The notes under the pieces are model-generated. The model searched no databases. It was not told where the DNA came from and worked only from the letters and a program-made list of their open reading frames with translations. A DNA stretch of 16,854 nucleotides from Pleurotus djamor. Taxonomy: Eukaryota > Basidiomycota > Agaricomycetes > Agaricales > Pleurotaceae. Positions 1 to 7,715 of this stretch are shown one piece after another. Within the stretch, counting starts at the first letter, position 1; each line of letters begins with the position of its first letter. The DNA lies in NCBI GenBank assembly GCA_029747585.1, contig JAPEVF010000955.1, positions 1 to 16,854 on the forward strand, given 5' to 3'. The translations under genes were made by a program, and so were the position numbers.

Positions 1-343
1 TGAAGGATCCGTCGTGGTCGAGTGCGAATGTAGGGGAAATGTGCCGCGTGTTTCAGGTCAACAAGTATTGTGACCCTCATATGTTCTGCTTACTTCAAGG
101 GATTCATGGATGGAAAGGATAGTGTAGTGGTACATGGTGAATAGGCAATGATGAGGCCTCTGAGGTTGGTGGTGGACTTAGTGTGCGGCGAAATATGAAT
201 GAGTTACCATAAGCGGACATTTGACACCTTGCCATGTGGACGTCTACAACGATTCGGCGCTATACAACTACAGCATCTACCCAAGCTACACAGCCCTACA
301 TAAGGACCCAATCTCGCCATAGTACTCTGTAGACACGCCGTCT
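1..343 (-). repeat. 3' flank of the gypsy element, possible partial 3' LTR
   Basis: No gene is visible here. On the minus strand this is the sequence after the integrase stop codon, where a 3' untranslated segment, a polypurine tract and the 3' LTR would lie. A TGTCAAATGTCC at the minus-strand position of about 226 starts with the TG typical of LTRs and lies about 118 nt after the stop, but the purine run before it is short. The far LTR end would be outside the window, and I could not find a matching copy near the 5' end of the element, so the LTR call is a guess. Confidence 0.3.
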
Positions 344-1690
344 CTACGGAAGAAAAAGTGGTTTCCAGATGAAGGGAACGGCGTGGATGAAGGATTCGGT
401 GATGGCATCATCGGGTAGGAGCTCGGCGGGGTCAAGTATGGGAGTGGGGAGGGTGTATGTGCTGCGGGAATAGTAGGGAACGACACGAAACGCACCAAAG
501 CGCAAGGCTGAGACCGCGCCATCGAGTTCACTGAGAACGTATGAGCCGCCTTTGGTACGGCGTACGACTACCATTGGACCAGCATATCGTGCTTTCATCT
601 TGCCGGATAAGTCATTGTCGAGTCGAGAATTGCGTACGAGCACGAGGGCGCCTGGTTTGAAGTCATAATCGTGGATATTGGATGCGAATTTCTTCTCGAA
701 TTGTTCGATCGACTGGATGCGGCTCTTCAAGATTTTGACACGCATGTTTTCGATGTCTTCGGGGCGTTTCCGGAGTTGACGGGCTCGGTAGGCGATGAGG
801 TCGGCAGTAGAGAAGTGCGAGGATGGGGGAGGGACAAGGTATGTGGCTTCATGGATGTCGAAAGGGAGGGTAGGCTCAACGCCGTGCACCATGTAGTAGG
901 GAGAGAATCCGGTCGCCTTGACGATGGAGACACGCTCGGCCCAGAATACCGCAGGTGCGACCGATACCCATCTCTTCTCGTCGCCGTCGCAGGCTTTGCT
1001 GATTGCTTCGCGTACAGAGAAATGTTGGCGTTCGACGATGCCGTTGGCTTGAGAGTTGTAAGGGGATATGCGTATGTGGCGGATTCCGTACGTTTTCGAG
1101 AGGTAGTCGACAGCTTTGATGAACGGGGTTCCGTTGTCAGTGACGATTTCTTCGACAGCTCCCCAACGACACAAAATATCCTGAAATATAAACATGCCAA
1201 TGTGTTCTGCTGTTTCCCTACGTAAAGCTCTCCATTCCGGGTAAGCTGTAAGTGCGCATCGTGCGTGAACAATGTATCGAAAGCCGTTTGCGGCTGGCTG
1301 GATCATAGAGTCGATATGGACGCGTCGAAAGATAGAGGGAGGGATAGTGGGGGTTGGGGGAATATGTAGACGTTGAGTCGATCAGATTTGGCAGTCATGA
1401 CATGTTCGGATGTACCACTGGACGTCGCGTCCAAGCTGAGGCCACCAGAAACGTTCGAGAAGTCGGGTTCGTGTCGTGTAAACTCCCTTGTGACCGAGTT
1501 CGTCGTGTGCTTGCTTGATCAAGGGAAGGCGGCGAGAGAGGGGGNATGTAGAGTTTGTGTCGTCCTTGTGGGTCTTTTCGCCAGAGCTTTCCATCTCGGA
1601 TGAAGAAGTCGAGTGCTCGTCGATAGAAGGAGGGGAGCTGAGAGTCTTTGAGGTGGGGTGGCTTCTGACTTGTTCGCAGGAAGGCTTCAA
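344..1690 (-). pseudogene. Pol C-terminal part: integrase (zinc finger, DD35E core, GPY-like module), one nonsense codon
   Basis: This is the integrase that inserts the element's cDNA into the host genome. In one frame it shows an HHCC zinc finger (HDELGH, then CHDC) ending at a TGA at 1382-1384. The same frame resumes at once and stays open to the TAG at 344-346. The catalytic triad is visible: an Asp at 1310-1312 (HIDSM), an Asp in VTDNG and a Glu in NGIVERQ, with exactly 34 residues between the last two. Downstream, KMKARYAGPMVVVRR resembles the GPY/F module of gypsy integrases. Related proteins usually have Arg after CHDCQI, so the TGA is most simply a CGA to TGA change. The frame upstream of 1545 differs by one base, so the integrase joins RT-RNase H only if that ambiguous base is dropped. 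The ATG at 1304-1306 is internal, not a real start. Confidence 0.88.
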
Positions 1691-4043
1691 CTTCGGCTAT
1701 GTGCGTATCACGTTGCTGTGCTCGGGAGCTTTGGGGTGGATGGTGTGGGGAATCTTCGAAGTGAGCCTGAGTCCAGAGTGCCGGTTCAAGCTGCCAAGGA
1801 CGAGAAAGGGAGGACCTAGCGAGTTCGTAGCTCCTCGCACTGTTGCCTGTCCGGATAGCCAACATGAATCCATTTGCTTTATCAATCCAAGCATCAACAT
1901 CCTCATCAACTACGGGGTCTTCGGGAGCAGGTGGTCGTCTAGAGAGTCCATCGGCGGGGGCATGGGACTTGCCAGGGACGTGTCGTAGAGTGAAGTCGAA
2001 CAAGAGGATGCCGGCAATCCATCTGTTGATGGCGGCGCTGGGATGAATGTTGGGGTTATTGATCATCCCCTTGATGTATTTCGCGTCGACCTCGACAATG
2101 AGTTTCTTTGCTCCGACGATCCAGAGTTTAGTTGCTTGCAATGCGCGAAAAAGGCCGTAAAGTTCGATTTTAGCTTGAGAATAGCGAGCTTCGCATTCGT
2201 TCCAAGTGATACTGCCAAAACGGGAGGGATAGCGTTTGCCATCGGGACCAATTTGTGAGAGAACATAGCCAGCGGCAATGTAAGATGAGTCGACGGAAAG
2301 AATGACGTCACCGTCAGCAGAGTGGTCGATTGCTCGAAGAGCGGGAGATGTGATGGCAAGGTGCTTGAGGGTGTTCATCGCGTGGATCTGTTCTTCTCCG
2401 AAAATGAAGGTGTTGTCTTTCTTGGTGAGATCAATGAGGGGGCGTGCGTGAAGGGAAAAGTCCTTGATGAAATGTCGCATGACACCCAGGGTTCCAAGGA
2501 AACTACGAACGTCCGAGACATCCTTACAAGCTGGCCAGTCTTTGATCTTCTGGACCCTGCTTTCGTCAGGTTCGCGTCCGGCGTAGGTACACATGTGGCC
2601 AACAATGAGAGCTCGAGGGATGCAGAGTTCAGCTTTTCTTCCAGAGAAGGTGCCGCCAAACTTTCCCATGCGATGAACGAGGCGGTAGACGTTGGTGAGG
2701 TGTTCAAAGACAAAACGGCGGATTCCAGGGTTCTCGGGGATGGTCTCGTAGGTGCCGTCAGGAAGCTCGTAACGCGTGGTGGGACCTTTTGCTGGGCAAT
2801 CATCGACGAAAGGGTTGGTGACGTGTGGGATTTCGTCCTGGAAAATGAAAGCAACGTCGCCTTGCATGATTTGTAGCGCGTTGGTGTAGCCCATGGGTAA
2901 ACGAGTCAGCCGCTTCGCTCCAAATGGTGTTTGGAAAGTGGTGAGATCACGAGACGTCTCGTCCAGAGGTCGTTGGTCGTAAGCAACAAAAGCATCGAGA
3001 ATGGCGTAGCAAGCGCGTCCGCCGAAGTCTTCAGCAAAGGTTTCCATGCGCGGAGGAACAGACGCGTCTTTGATGGTGATGGCGTTCAAGGGTTGGAGGT
3101 CGTGGACAAGACGGAGAGACTTCCCATCTTTCTTGGGGACACAAAACCAGCGAGACCGGTAGGATGAGCTCGAATCTTCGTAAACGCCAGACGCGATTTT
3201 ATCTTTGATGATGCCGACAACTTTGTCGTAGATTCCGGGAGGGATGGGAATGTTTCGAAGGGCCCAGGGGACATGTTCAATGGTTGGGATGATGACGGGG
3301 TCGAACCATTCGGAGGAGAACGTGCCTTTTTCGGATTCGTCCCATGCGAAGGCCATTTCTTTGTCGCGGATGATGAAATGAGCGAGTTTGATTTCTTCGG
3401 GCCATAGCCAGCCAGCAGGATCAATGTTTTGCGCGTCGTATCGTTCTTGAGTATAGCGGATGCCGGGTGTGAAGTCGGGGGGATGTGTGGGAAGAGGTTT
3501 CAAGTCGGCTAGAATGTCTGGTGGAGATCGGCGAACGATGCGAAATGATGAAGGAAGGGTGGTAGCAACGGGTTTGATACGATTTGCAGCCTTCTTGTAT
3601 GGTTTCTTTTGCGAGAGTAACGATTCCACGGCAGGAGGAGTGGAGGGAGAGGGAGAAGGGGAAGAAAAAGGGGTAGAGGGGTTTGGAGGAGGGGAAAGAT
3701 CAAGAGATAAGATTGATGTATCAAAAGGAATTTCGTAATAATATCCGCGGCTCAGCACTTCGTTTCCATCGCATACACGCACATCGCCCTCTGGGGACTC
3801 AGTGGAAGCGGAGAAGTCATCATTGGCGGCAAAGAAAATAGAAGGGATGTAACAAGTACCTACAGAGTCCTCGAGAGTATCTATATCTATATGACAAGAT
3901 GACGCGGAAAAAGGGGCAGAAGGGGAAATAGGAGGAGTTGGGGGTTCAGGAAAACAAGAAAGCATAAACGAAGCAGATGGGAATATGGGGTCTAGGGATG
4001 AACACAAATCAAAATTGGTATGAAAACTCACGTCTCCCCTCAT
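1395..4043 (-). CDS. Pol N-terminal part: reverse transcriptase and RNase H of the gypsy element
   Basis: This frame encodes the polymerase that copies element RNA into DNA. Residues 1-200 are a Ser/Pro-rich extension without a known domain. RT spans about 260-480: WFCVPKKDGKSLRLVHDL, the first catalytic Asp in AILDAFVAYDQR (about 350), LPMGYTNA, and the active-site box FVDD (about 412-415) followed by PAKGPTTRYE, a spelling seen in basidiomycete gypsy elements. RNase H follows at about 575-705, with candidate acidic residues D585, E627, D653 and D698 (ADGLSRRP). The integrase leader KLWRKDPQGRHKLY ends at codon 833, which contains the N at 1545; everything after it in this frame (to 1395) is out of frame and not real. 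The start ATG overlaps the gag-protease stop as ATGA. A GTGAGT lies just after the start, but the gag-pro stop precedes it, so splicing there could not fuse the two frames. Confidence 0.9.
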   Translation of the reverse strand: MRGDVSFHTNFDLCSSLDPIFPSASFMLSCFPEPPTPPISPSAPFSASSCHIDIDTLEDSVGTCYIPSIFFAANDDFSASTESPEGDVRVCDGNEVLSRGYYYEIPFDTSILSLDLSPPPNPSTPFSSPSPSPSTPPAVESLLSQKKPYKKAANRIKPVATTLPSSFRIVRRSPPDILADLKPLPTHPPDFTPGIRYTQERYDAQNIDPAGWLWPEEIKLAHFIIRDKEMAFAWDESEKGTFSSEWFDPVIIPTIEHVPWALRNIPIPPGIYDKVVGIIKDKIASGVYEDSSSSYRSRWFCVPKKDGKSLRLVHDLQPLNAITIKDASVPPRMETFAEDFGGRACYAILDAFVAYDQRPLDETSRDLTTFQTPFGAKRLTRLPMGYTNALQIMQGDVAFIFQDEIPHVTNPFVDDCPAKGPTTRYELPDGTYETIPENPGIRRFVFEHLTNVYRLVHRMGKFGGTFSGRKAELCIPRALIVGHMCTYAGREPDESRVQKIKDWPACKDVSDVRSFLGTLGVMRHFIKDFSLHARPLIDLTKKDNTFIFGEEQIHAMNTLKHLAITSPALRAIDHSADGDVILSVDSSYIAAGYVLSQIGPDGKRYPSRFGSITWNECEARYSQAKIELYGLFRALQATKLWIVGAKKLIVEVDAKYIKGMINNPNIHPSAAINRWIAGILLFDFTLRHVPGKSHAPADGLSRRPPAPEDPVVDEDVDAWIDKANGFMLAIRTGNSARSYELARSSLSRPWQLEPALWTQAHFEDSPHHPPQSSRAQQRDTHIAEVEAFLRTSQKPPHLKDSQLPSFYRRALDFFIRDGKLWRKDPQGRHKLYXPPLSPPSLDQASTRRTRSQGSLHDTNPTSRTFLVASAWTRRPVVHPNMS

Positions 4044-5179
4044 TCCTGGTTCCTCGACGCGTGAAAATGATGATGGAGGGGGTGCATATGTCCTTTCGGG
4101 CAGCAGCGGATACGGCGCTCGGAGGTGGGAATGGTGAGGCGTCGACGAGTATTTGGGTCGGTTATGGTAATATCTTGATGGCCGTTTGGATAATCAGTGG
4201 TGATGGCTGAGAGGAGGCAGTGAAAGGGTCGGCCAAGAAGGATATCGTACGGCGCGGAATCCACAACCTGAATCTGTAAATAGAACTGTATGTTTCCGAT
4301 ACTGGCGCGGACGTTTCGTGCGAGACCTTTTGTTTTGTTCGTGGTATGATTGGCTGCTTCCATGACAATCCCTTCGTCTAAATTTAGAGGTAGGGCAAGA
4401 GCTTCCCAGACGGCGCGACGCATGGAGATAATCTGAGATCCAGAATCAAGGATGCAGTCGACAGATTGGTCGTTGTCGAACTTGAGTGGGATAATCCGTA
4501 AAGACTCGGTATCATTGGCGGTGATGACCTCGGATTGTTCCTGGACAAGCAAAGACAGAACGCGATCAGGTTCCTCGTTGTGTGAGTTCGAGAAGGTGAA
4601 TGATGAGGAGGAGCATTCCTCGGAGCAGTTCTGATATAGGACTTTGCCAGTGTCAGGCGCGATGCGTTTTGTCGTCGTGAGTTCCCGCATGTGTCGCCGA
4701 AGGTCTGGTGCCAGAGACAGTAATTCACGTTGAGTAACAGTGACTGGAGCATCCAGCGCGCGCTCGATAACCTGACTGGTGAGCTTAGGGTCTTCCGCAT
4801 TCGATTGGTAGCGGTATTGTGGCATCGGTTTGATTTTCCCAGTCTCCAGAGCTTCTCGAAGCTGCGTGGTTTGAGTCGGTAGCGGCGGAGCAGCATTTGG
4901 GGCAGAGGAAAGAGGGGAGGCTGACGAAGTGGCGGTGGGAGCTACTGGTGCTCTTGGAGTGGGTTCCGCTGTCGCGAGGCGAGTAGAACGACGAGGAGCA
5001 TCCTCGAAACGGACTTCCTTCCTTTCCGAGTTCGGCTTCTTTTGTTTCATCAGCGTCGAGATCACGTTCTGAGCAATTGTAAGTTGCTCCTCGAAGGGGA
5101 TATCATAAGGCCCATCATCGACAACGTCATCCACAGCCGCTGGAGGAGAATAATGGAAGTTCGCAACAGTCATCAACAT
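4040..5179 (-). CDS. Gag C-terminal region and aspartic protease of the gypsy element
   Basis: The 379-codon frame starts in a gag linker. Residues about 20-70 (PYDIPFEEQLTIAQNVI, then KEVRFEDAPRRSTRL) match the conserved linker of basidiomycete gypsy polyproteins. About 120-172 (YRYQSNAEDPKLTSQVIERAL onward) resembles DUF4100, with a Pro/Ala/Thr-rich spacer between. The retropepsin active site is CILDSGSQI with Asp 245, and ILLGRPF at 313-319 is the matching C-terminal signature. This protease would cut Gag and Pol into mature proteins. No CCHC zinc knuckle or capsid domain is present, and two in-frame stops lie just upstream, so the ATG at 5177-5179 is probably an accidental start inside a longer gag. 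The stop codon overlaps the pol ATG in the -1 frame. Confidence 0.85.
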   Translation of the reverse strand: MLMTVANFHYSPPAAVDDVVDDGPYDIPFEEQLTIAQNVISTLMKQKKPNSERKEVRFEDAPRRSTRLATAEPTPRAPVAPTATSSASPLSSAPNAAPPLPTQTTQLREALETGKIKPMPQYRYQSNAEDPKLTSQVIERALDAPVTVTQRELLSLAPDLRRHMRELTTTKRIAPDTGKVLYQNCSEECSSSSFTFSNSHNEEPDRVLSLLVQEQSEVITANDTESLRIIPLKFDNDQSVDCILDSGSQIISMRRAVWEALALPLNLDEGIVMEAANHTTNKTKGLARNVRASIGNIQFYLQIQVVDSAPYDILLGRPFHCLLSAITTDYPNGHQDITITDPNTRRRLTIPTSERRIRCCPKGHMHPLHHHFHASRNQE

Positions 5180-5330
5180 ATACTAGCTTCACTGCCCATA
5201 CCAGCGCTCATACAACGCCGGAACGACCGTGCCTTCGGTGATCGAAGCCTTGAGTGAGGAGATAACTTTTCCGTCCCCCCTCCTCAACTCTTCCTGTCAC
5301 CGTACCCAAGTCTTTCAGGGCTACTAGTAT
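5180..5330 (-). pseudogene. Degraded upstream gag remnant
   Basis: The gag-protease frame continues upstream past TAG (5183-5185) and TGA (5189-5191) into about 30 open codons that read like protein (SSLKASITEGTVVPALYERW). Further upstream, a protein-like stretch (VALKDLGTVTGRVEEG) is in another frame, with the change near a run of G residues around 5275-5280. I infer a decayed gag segment with two nonsense codons and a frameshift, but no gag domain can be named, so this remains tentative. Confidence 0.35.
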
Positions 5331-5475
5331 TTCTACATGTCTTTGTTTTAATATACCTCATTACTGACCCTCTTTAAGCCGAAGCGAAGCGAGGCGATTC
5401 TTGTTGACACCAAAGATTTGGGGATGTCGATGAGCGCTCGGCAGGCGCTTCCTCCAATTTTTGACCGTGCGAAAT
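5331..5475. other. Spacer between gypsy element and next gene pieces
   Basis: I see no coding frame, RNA or repeat here. A small GAAGCGAAGCGAGGCG tract near 5381-5396 is locally repetitive. A 5' LTR of the gypsy element would be expected in this neighbourhood, and none is recognisable. Confidence 0.4.
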
Positions 5476-5718
5476 CTATTTCACACAGTCATTGACACTT
5501 GCAACCAGGGCCTGGTTGCCAACAATATCAATGGCAGGCATCCAAGCTTTGCTTTGAGCTTCAGCGGCGACGCCGGCCGCTCCGATATCAGGACCCCCAA
5601 TGACCAGATGTGCGTCGACTCCCCCGCTGAGACCACCCAGCACACCGAGAGGTGGTAATTCTTGAAGCGAATCGGTCACTGATCCAAGGATTGGGCCGAC
5701 GGCAGGTGTGGTATCGTA
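5476..5718 (-). pseudogene. Terminal exon-like frame of an unrecognised gene
   Basis: An open frame of 80 codons ends at a TAG at 5476-5478. Its composition (PAVGPILGSVTDSLQ, then Gly/Ala-rich GVDAHLVIGGPDIGAAGV and AWMPAIDIVGNQ) looks like real protein, while the opposite strand does not. It has no good start codon of its own, so it is probably the last exon of a gene whose upstream parts are the frames at 5750-5880 and 5884-6342. A branch-like CTAAC lies near 5725, but the nearest acceptor AG is well inside the frame, and I could not join the pieces in one frame. I do not recognise the family. Either an unrecognised exon is missing or the gene is decayed. Confidence 0.4.
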
Positions 5719-5749
5719 TCAATGTTAGTTGCATAGCTGGGAAGCGATT

Positions 5750-5880
5750 TTACACAAACACCGTAGTAGTTGACCCCTGCCTTGAATTCTGGTCATCTGA
5801 GATGGGCATGCCCTTTGGCTCTTCTGAATCCATATTTAAGCTCCTTCGCCCTTTGGCTTGACGTTCAGAAAGGAAGGCCA
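5750..5880 (-). pseudogene. Middle exon-like frame of the same unrecognised gene
   Basis: On the minus strand the stretch after the CTAACAG near 5884 reads AFLSERQAKGRRSLNMDSEE, then SDDQNSRQGSTTTVFV, before a stop at 5750-5752. A GTTTGTG near the end could be a weak donor. The phase left by the upstream exon (0, ending at GAG before GTATGT at about 5958) does not fit this frame, so either the splice choice is wrong or a frameshift has occurred. Function unknown. Confidence 0.25.
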
Positions 5881-5883
5881 AGC

Positions 5884-6342
5884 TTAGTCTGTTAGATTGC
5901 CAACGCCAGCACGAACCATGAGAAAACATGTACCAAAACTCGTCACAGGAATACATACCTCCATTATAACAGAGTTTGCGTATTCCTTGAGCCTCTTGAC
6001 CTGATCAAGAAGTTTCATTGCGTCAGAACCGTTTTTCCCAGTGACCTCCGCGGTAGCCTTGGTTTCAAATTCTGCGATAAAGGCGAGGGAGTTGCTTGCA
6101 TGGACTCCACTTTTCAAATCGGCAACACATTGAAACTTATTGTTCTGATAAGGACCGTAGCTAGTCTCCAAGGTAGATACAAAAGATTGACATCCGATGC
6201 GGCACTGTGAATGATATCGTTGTAGCTTGACGTATTCATTGCCGTAACACGAGAGATCAACAAGTTCAGCGGCTTCGGCGATCATATCCAAGGAAAGGTA
6301 GAGTGCTGCCTTGGAAGACGCTCGTGCAAGTCGACCCCACAT
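5884..6342 (-). pseudogene. Unrecognised gene, 5'-disrupted; about 128 coding residues then an intron
   Basis: The minus-strand frame reads like a true soluble, mostly helical protein (RASSKAALYLSLDMIAEAAE, then DAMKLLDQVKRLKEYANSVIME) with five cysteines near the middle. A good donor GTATGT begins right after ATGGAG (about 5958), and CTAACAG ends a candidate 70-nt intron near 5889; the last 24 residues of the open frame are therefore probably intron. The family is not recognised. Notably, the apparent start ATG at 6340-6342 lies inside the inverted repeat of the adjacent AT-rich transposon, so it is not the native start; the true 5' end has probably been lost or displaced by the insertion. 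Upstream in frame there is no convincing coding sequence. Confidence 0.5.
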
Positions 6343-6370
6343 CAGGAAAACCTGTTTTGAGTAGGAGCAT
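6339..6370 (+). repeat. Left terminal inverted repeat
   Basis: The outer 13 bp are identical to the reverse complement of 7703-7715, and AGGAGCA at 6363-6369 matches the right end after a spacer of 11 bp (12 bp on the right). It cuts into the gene frame running leftwards and supplies that frame's apparent ATG. Confidence 0.7.
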
Positions 6371-6469
6371 NAAAAAATCTACAACATAAAAAGTGTTGGT
6401 CATTCAAAGTACTGAAAGTTGGAAAGTGTTCTTTCAATGCTTTTGTAGATGACTTTAATTTTACAGCCA

Positions 6470-6705
6470 GCTTTATGATGCTTTTATAGCTTCCACAAAA
6501 GTTTGATCAGGTGTGTTCTTGCTTTCACAGCTTTCGGTGGCTTTTTCAGATCCTGTGAAAAGTCGCAGCTGCTCCCACAGCTTTTCATGGCTTTTGCAGG
6601 GTCTGTGGGAAATTGCTGACTGCTGTGACAGCTTTTTGTGACTTTCACACGGTTTCACAAAATCGGCAACCAATTTCACAGCTTCTGATAGATTTTGCTG
6701 ATTTT
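6470..6705. repeat. Degenerate GCTTT-rich short repeats, left half of the AT-rich element
   Basis: Variants of (CA)CAGCTTTTxxTG with partial complements such as TGTGAAA and TGTGGGAAA recur at about 10-nt and 50-nt scales (for example near 6526, 6576 and 6627). Because both the motif and its complement occur, short hairpins can form. The minus-strand open frame across it (68 codons, rich in SHKKL-type repeats) is best explained by the repeat, not by a gene. Confidence 0.55.
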
Positions 6706-7481
6706 CTACTTTGTGTAATATTGAGAAAAATAAATGCCCAGTTTAAACACACATAACCAAGTGTAGGCCCTCATATATTGTATAATATGTATCCTGCATT
6801 GCAAATGTAAATGTGCAACTAATGAATCGTTACTGCTTCTTTGGGATATTGGGCCTGGGAAGCTGGGCTGGGCATCCCGGGCGAATGGTATACCATTCCT
6901 TTCATTCAACCCTAACCCTAAATTGGACTTAGTCAAAATCAGTTCTACATTCCTTGCGCTTCCTGCACCTTAACTGAGTCTGAATTTCTTTTCCCACACT
7001 GATCCGGTTTTAAACGAGAAAACCACCTATGTTCCGACATTCCTCTTTTCATTTACCCATTATCATCTCCTACCAGAGGGCCAATCTTGGTGCCGTGTTT
7101 TAGATGTAAGGATATTTCCCTTCTTACTCCTTTTCTTTTCTCCTACGACTAACCTTTCCCAACATTTCTACTCACTAATCTTTGGTTGATCATTCTAACC
7201 TTACTAGACGTTTCCCAGCACAGTCAGTTCTTATTCTTATTTACTCTTTAACTCTTACTAACCAACTCTTCCAACAGGGTAGCCTTGTTATAATAACTAG
7301 TAGCCGTATTCTCTTTTGTTTGGTGTCTTTTGTTTTTCTGCTAGCTCTTAACTTCTTTACGCTTCCTGTATAACATCTATATAGTTTTATGCAATAAATA
7401 CTTTTTGCGTTAATATGAAGTGGTATGATTTATACACATTTATTATAACTGCTCAANTTTTTTTTTGTTTTGTTTATCAAC
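6706..7481. other. AT-rich interior of the transposon, no coding frame; intron-like signal
   Basis: No protein-like frame exists on either strand. On the plus strand a GTAAGG at 7106 is followed by a perfect TACTAAC at 7256-7262 and CAACAG ending at 7277, a textbook fungal branch and acceptor pair giving a possible 172-nt intron. An AATAAA lies near 7395. This could be the relic of a non-coding or decayed transcript. A two-copy telomere-like run lies at 6908-6922. The N at 7457 precedes nine T residues. Confidence 0.35.
6908..6922 (+). repeat. Short interstitial telomere-like motif
   Basis: The bases AACCCTAACCCTAAA contain two full units of CCCTAA, the complement of the TTAGGG telomere repeat used by most filamentous fungi. 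With only two units, chance in AT-rich DNA cannot be excluded. Confidence 0.3.
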
Positions 7482-7537
7482 GCTTTCAGAGCTTTCCTAG
7501 CTTTCCTAGCTTTTCCAGCTTTTTGTGCTTTTGAAGC
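7482..7537 (+). repeat. 9-nt tandem repeat GCTTTnnnn, six units
   Basis: Six consecutive 9-nt units each begin with GCTTT (units at 7482, 7491, 7500, 7509, 7518 and 7527). The second and third are identical. The same GCTTT core dominates 6470-6705, linking the two halves of the AT-rich element. Confidence 0.75.
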
Positions 7538-7552
7538 ATTGGCACTCACTAT

Positions 7553-7631
7553 GTAAGTATTACAGCGTCTTTTTCTTGCTTTGTCATACCTCTTGTACAA
7601 AGCATAACTTTAAGCGCTTTTTCTATTTTAG
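7553..7631 (+). other. Candidate 79-nt intron in the AT-rich element
   Basis: GTAAGT at 7553 and CTATTTTAG ending at 7631 are good donor and acceptor signals, with possible branch sequences in the AACTTTAA stretch. The flanking frames are short and low-complexity, so it may belong to a decayed transcript. The rest of the segment up to the right inverted repeat holds nothing else I can name. Confidence 0.25.
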
Positions 7632-7683
7632 ATATACAAGATACCTTTATCCCACAGCTTCTTGATCTTATCTAGCTTCCATC

Positions 7684-7715
7684 TGCTCCTGGTAAAAATG
7701 ATGTTTTCCTGATGT
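7684..7715 (-). repeat. Right terminal inverted repeat
   Basis: This is the inverted partner of 6339-6370: TGCTCCT, then a 12-bp spacer, then GTTTTCCTGATGT. The inner spacers differ between the ends, which suggests an old insertion. Confidence 0.7.

Larger units (their letters stand above)
344..5191 (-). mobile_element. Ty3/gypsy LTR retrotransposon, 5' part lost or degraded
   Basis: The block encodes, in order on the minus strand, a gag C-terminal region, retropepsin, reverse transcriptase, RNase H, integrase zinc finger, integrase core and a GPY-like module. The RT-RNase H-IN order defines the Ty3/gypsy (Metaviridae) group. The coding part is almost intact: one nonsense codon and one frame change at an N. 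The capsid and CCHC zinc-knuckle part of gag and a 5' LTR are not recognisable beyond about 5330, so the copy seems 5'-truncated or eroded there. It sits in the same orientation as the neighbouring host genes. Confidence 0.9.
6339..7715. mobile_element. AT-rich non-autonomous DNA transposon with terminal inverted repeats
   Basis: The two ends are exact inverted copies over 13 bp (ACATCAGGAAAAC at 6339-6351 and its reverse complement at 7703-7715). A second inverted match, AGGAGCA, follows at almost the same distance inside each end (6363-6369; 7684-7690). The interior is markedly AT-richer than both flanks, and both halves contain GCTTT-type short repeats (6470-6705 and 7482-7537), like the subterminal repeats of some DNA transposons. 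No transposase frame exists, so the element would depend on an enzyme supplied elsewhere. Target duplication is unclear: GTCGACCCC (6330-6338) and GTCGAGCCC (7722-7730) match 8 of 9 but leave six extra bases at the right end. The superfamily cannot be assigned. Confidence 0.65.

Noticed and set aside
671..1225. 184-codon plus-strand frame
   Set aside because: It is antisense to the integrase, whose frame has conserved catalytic residues; the plus frame has none.
1382..1384. RIP-like mutation of the gypsy element
   Set aside because: One CGA to TGA change is not enough; the element keeps many CpG and CpA sites and open frames.
2322..2876. 184-codon plus-strand frame
   Set aside because: It is a shadow opposite the RT and RNase H coding strand.
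4002..4034. Intron starting at GTGAGT just after the pol ATG
   Set aside because: The gag-protease stop comes before the donor, so splicing would not fuse the frames, and the possible intron (about 40 nt) is short.
5461..5658. 65-codon plus-strand frame
   Set aside because: It is the complement of a more protein-like minus-strand frame that ends at 5476.
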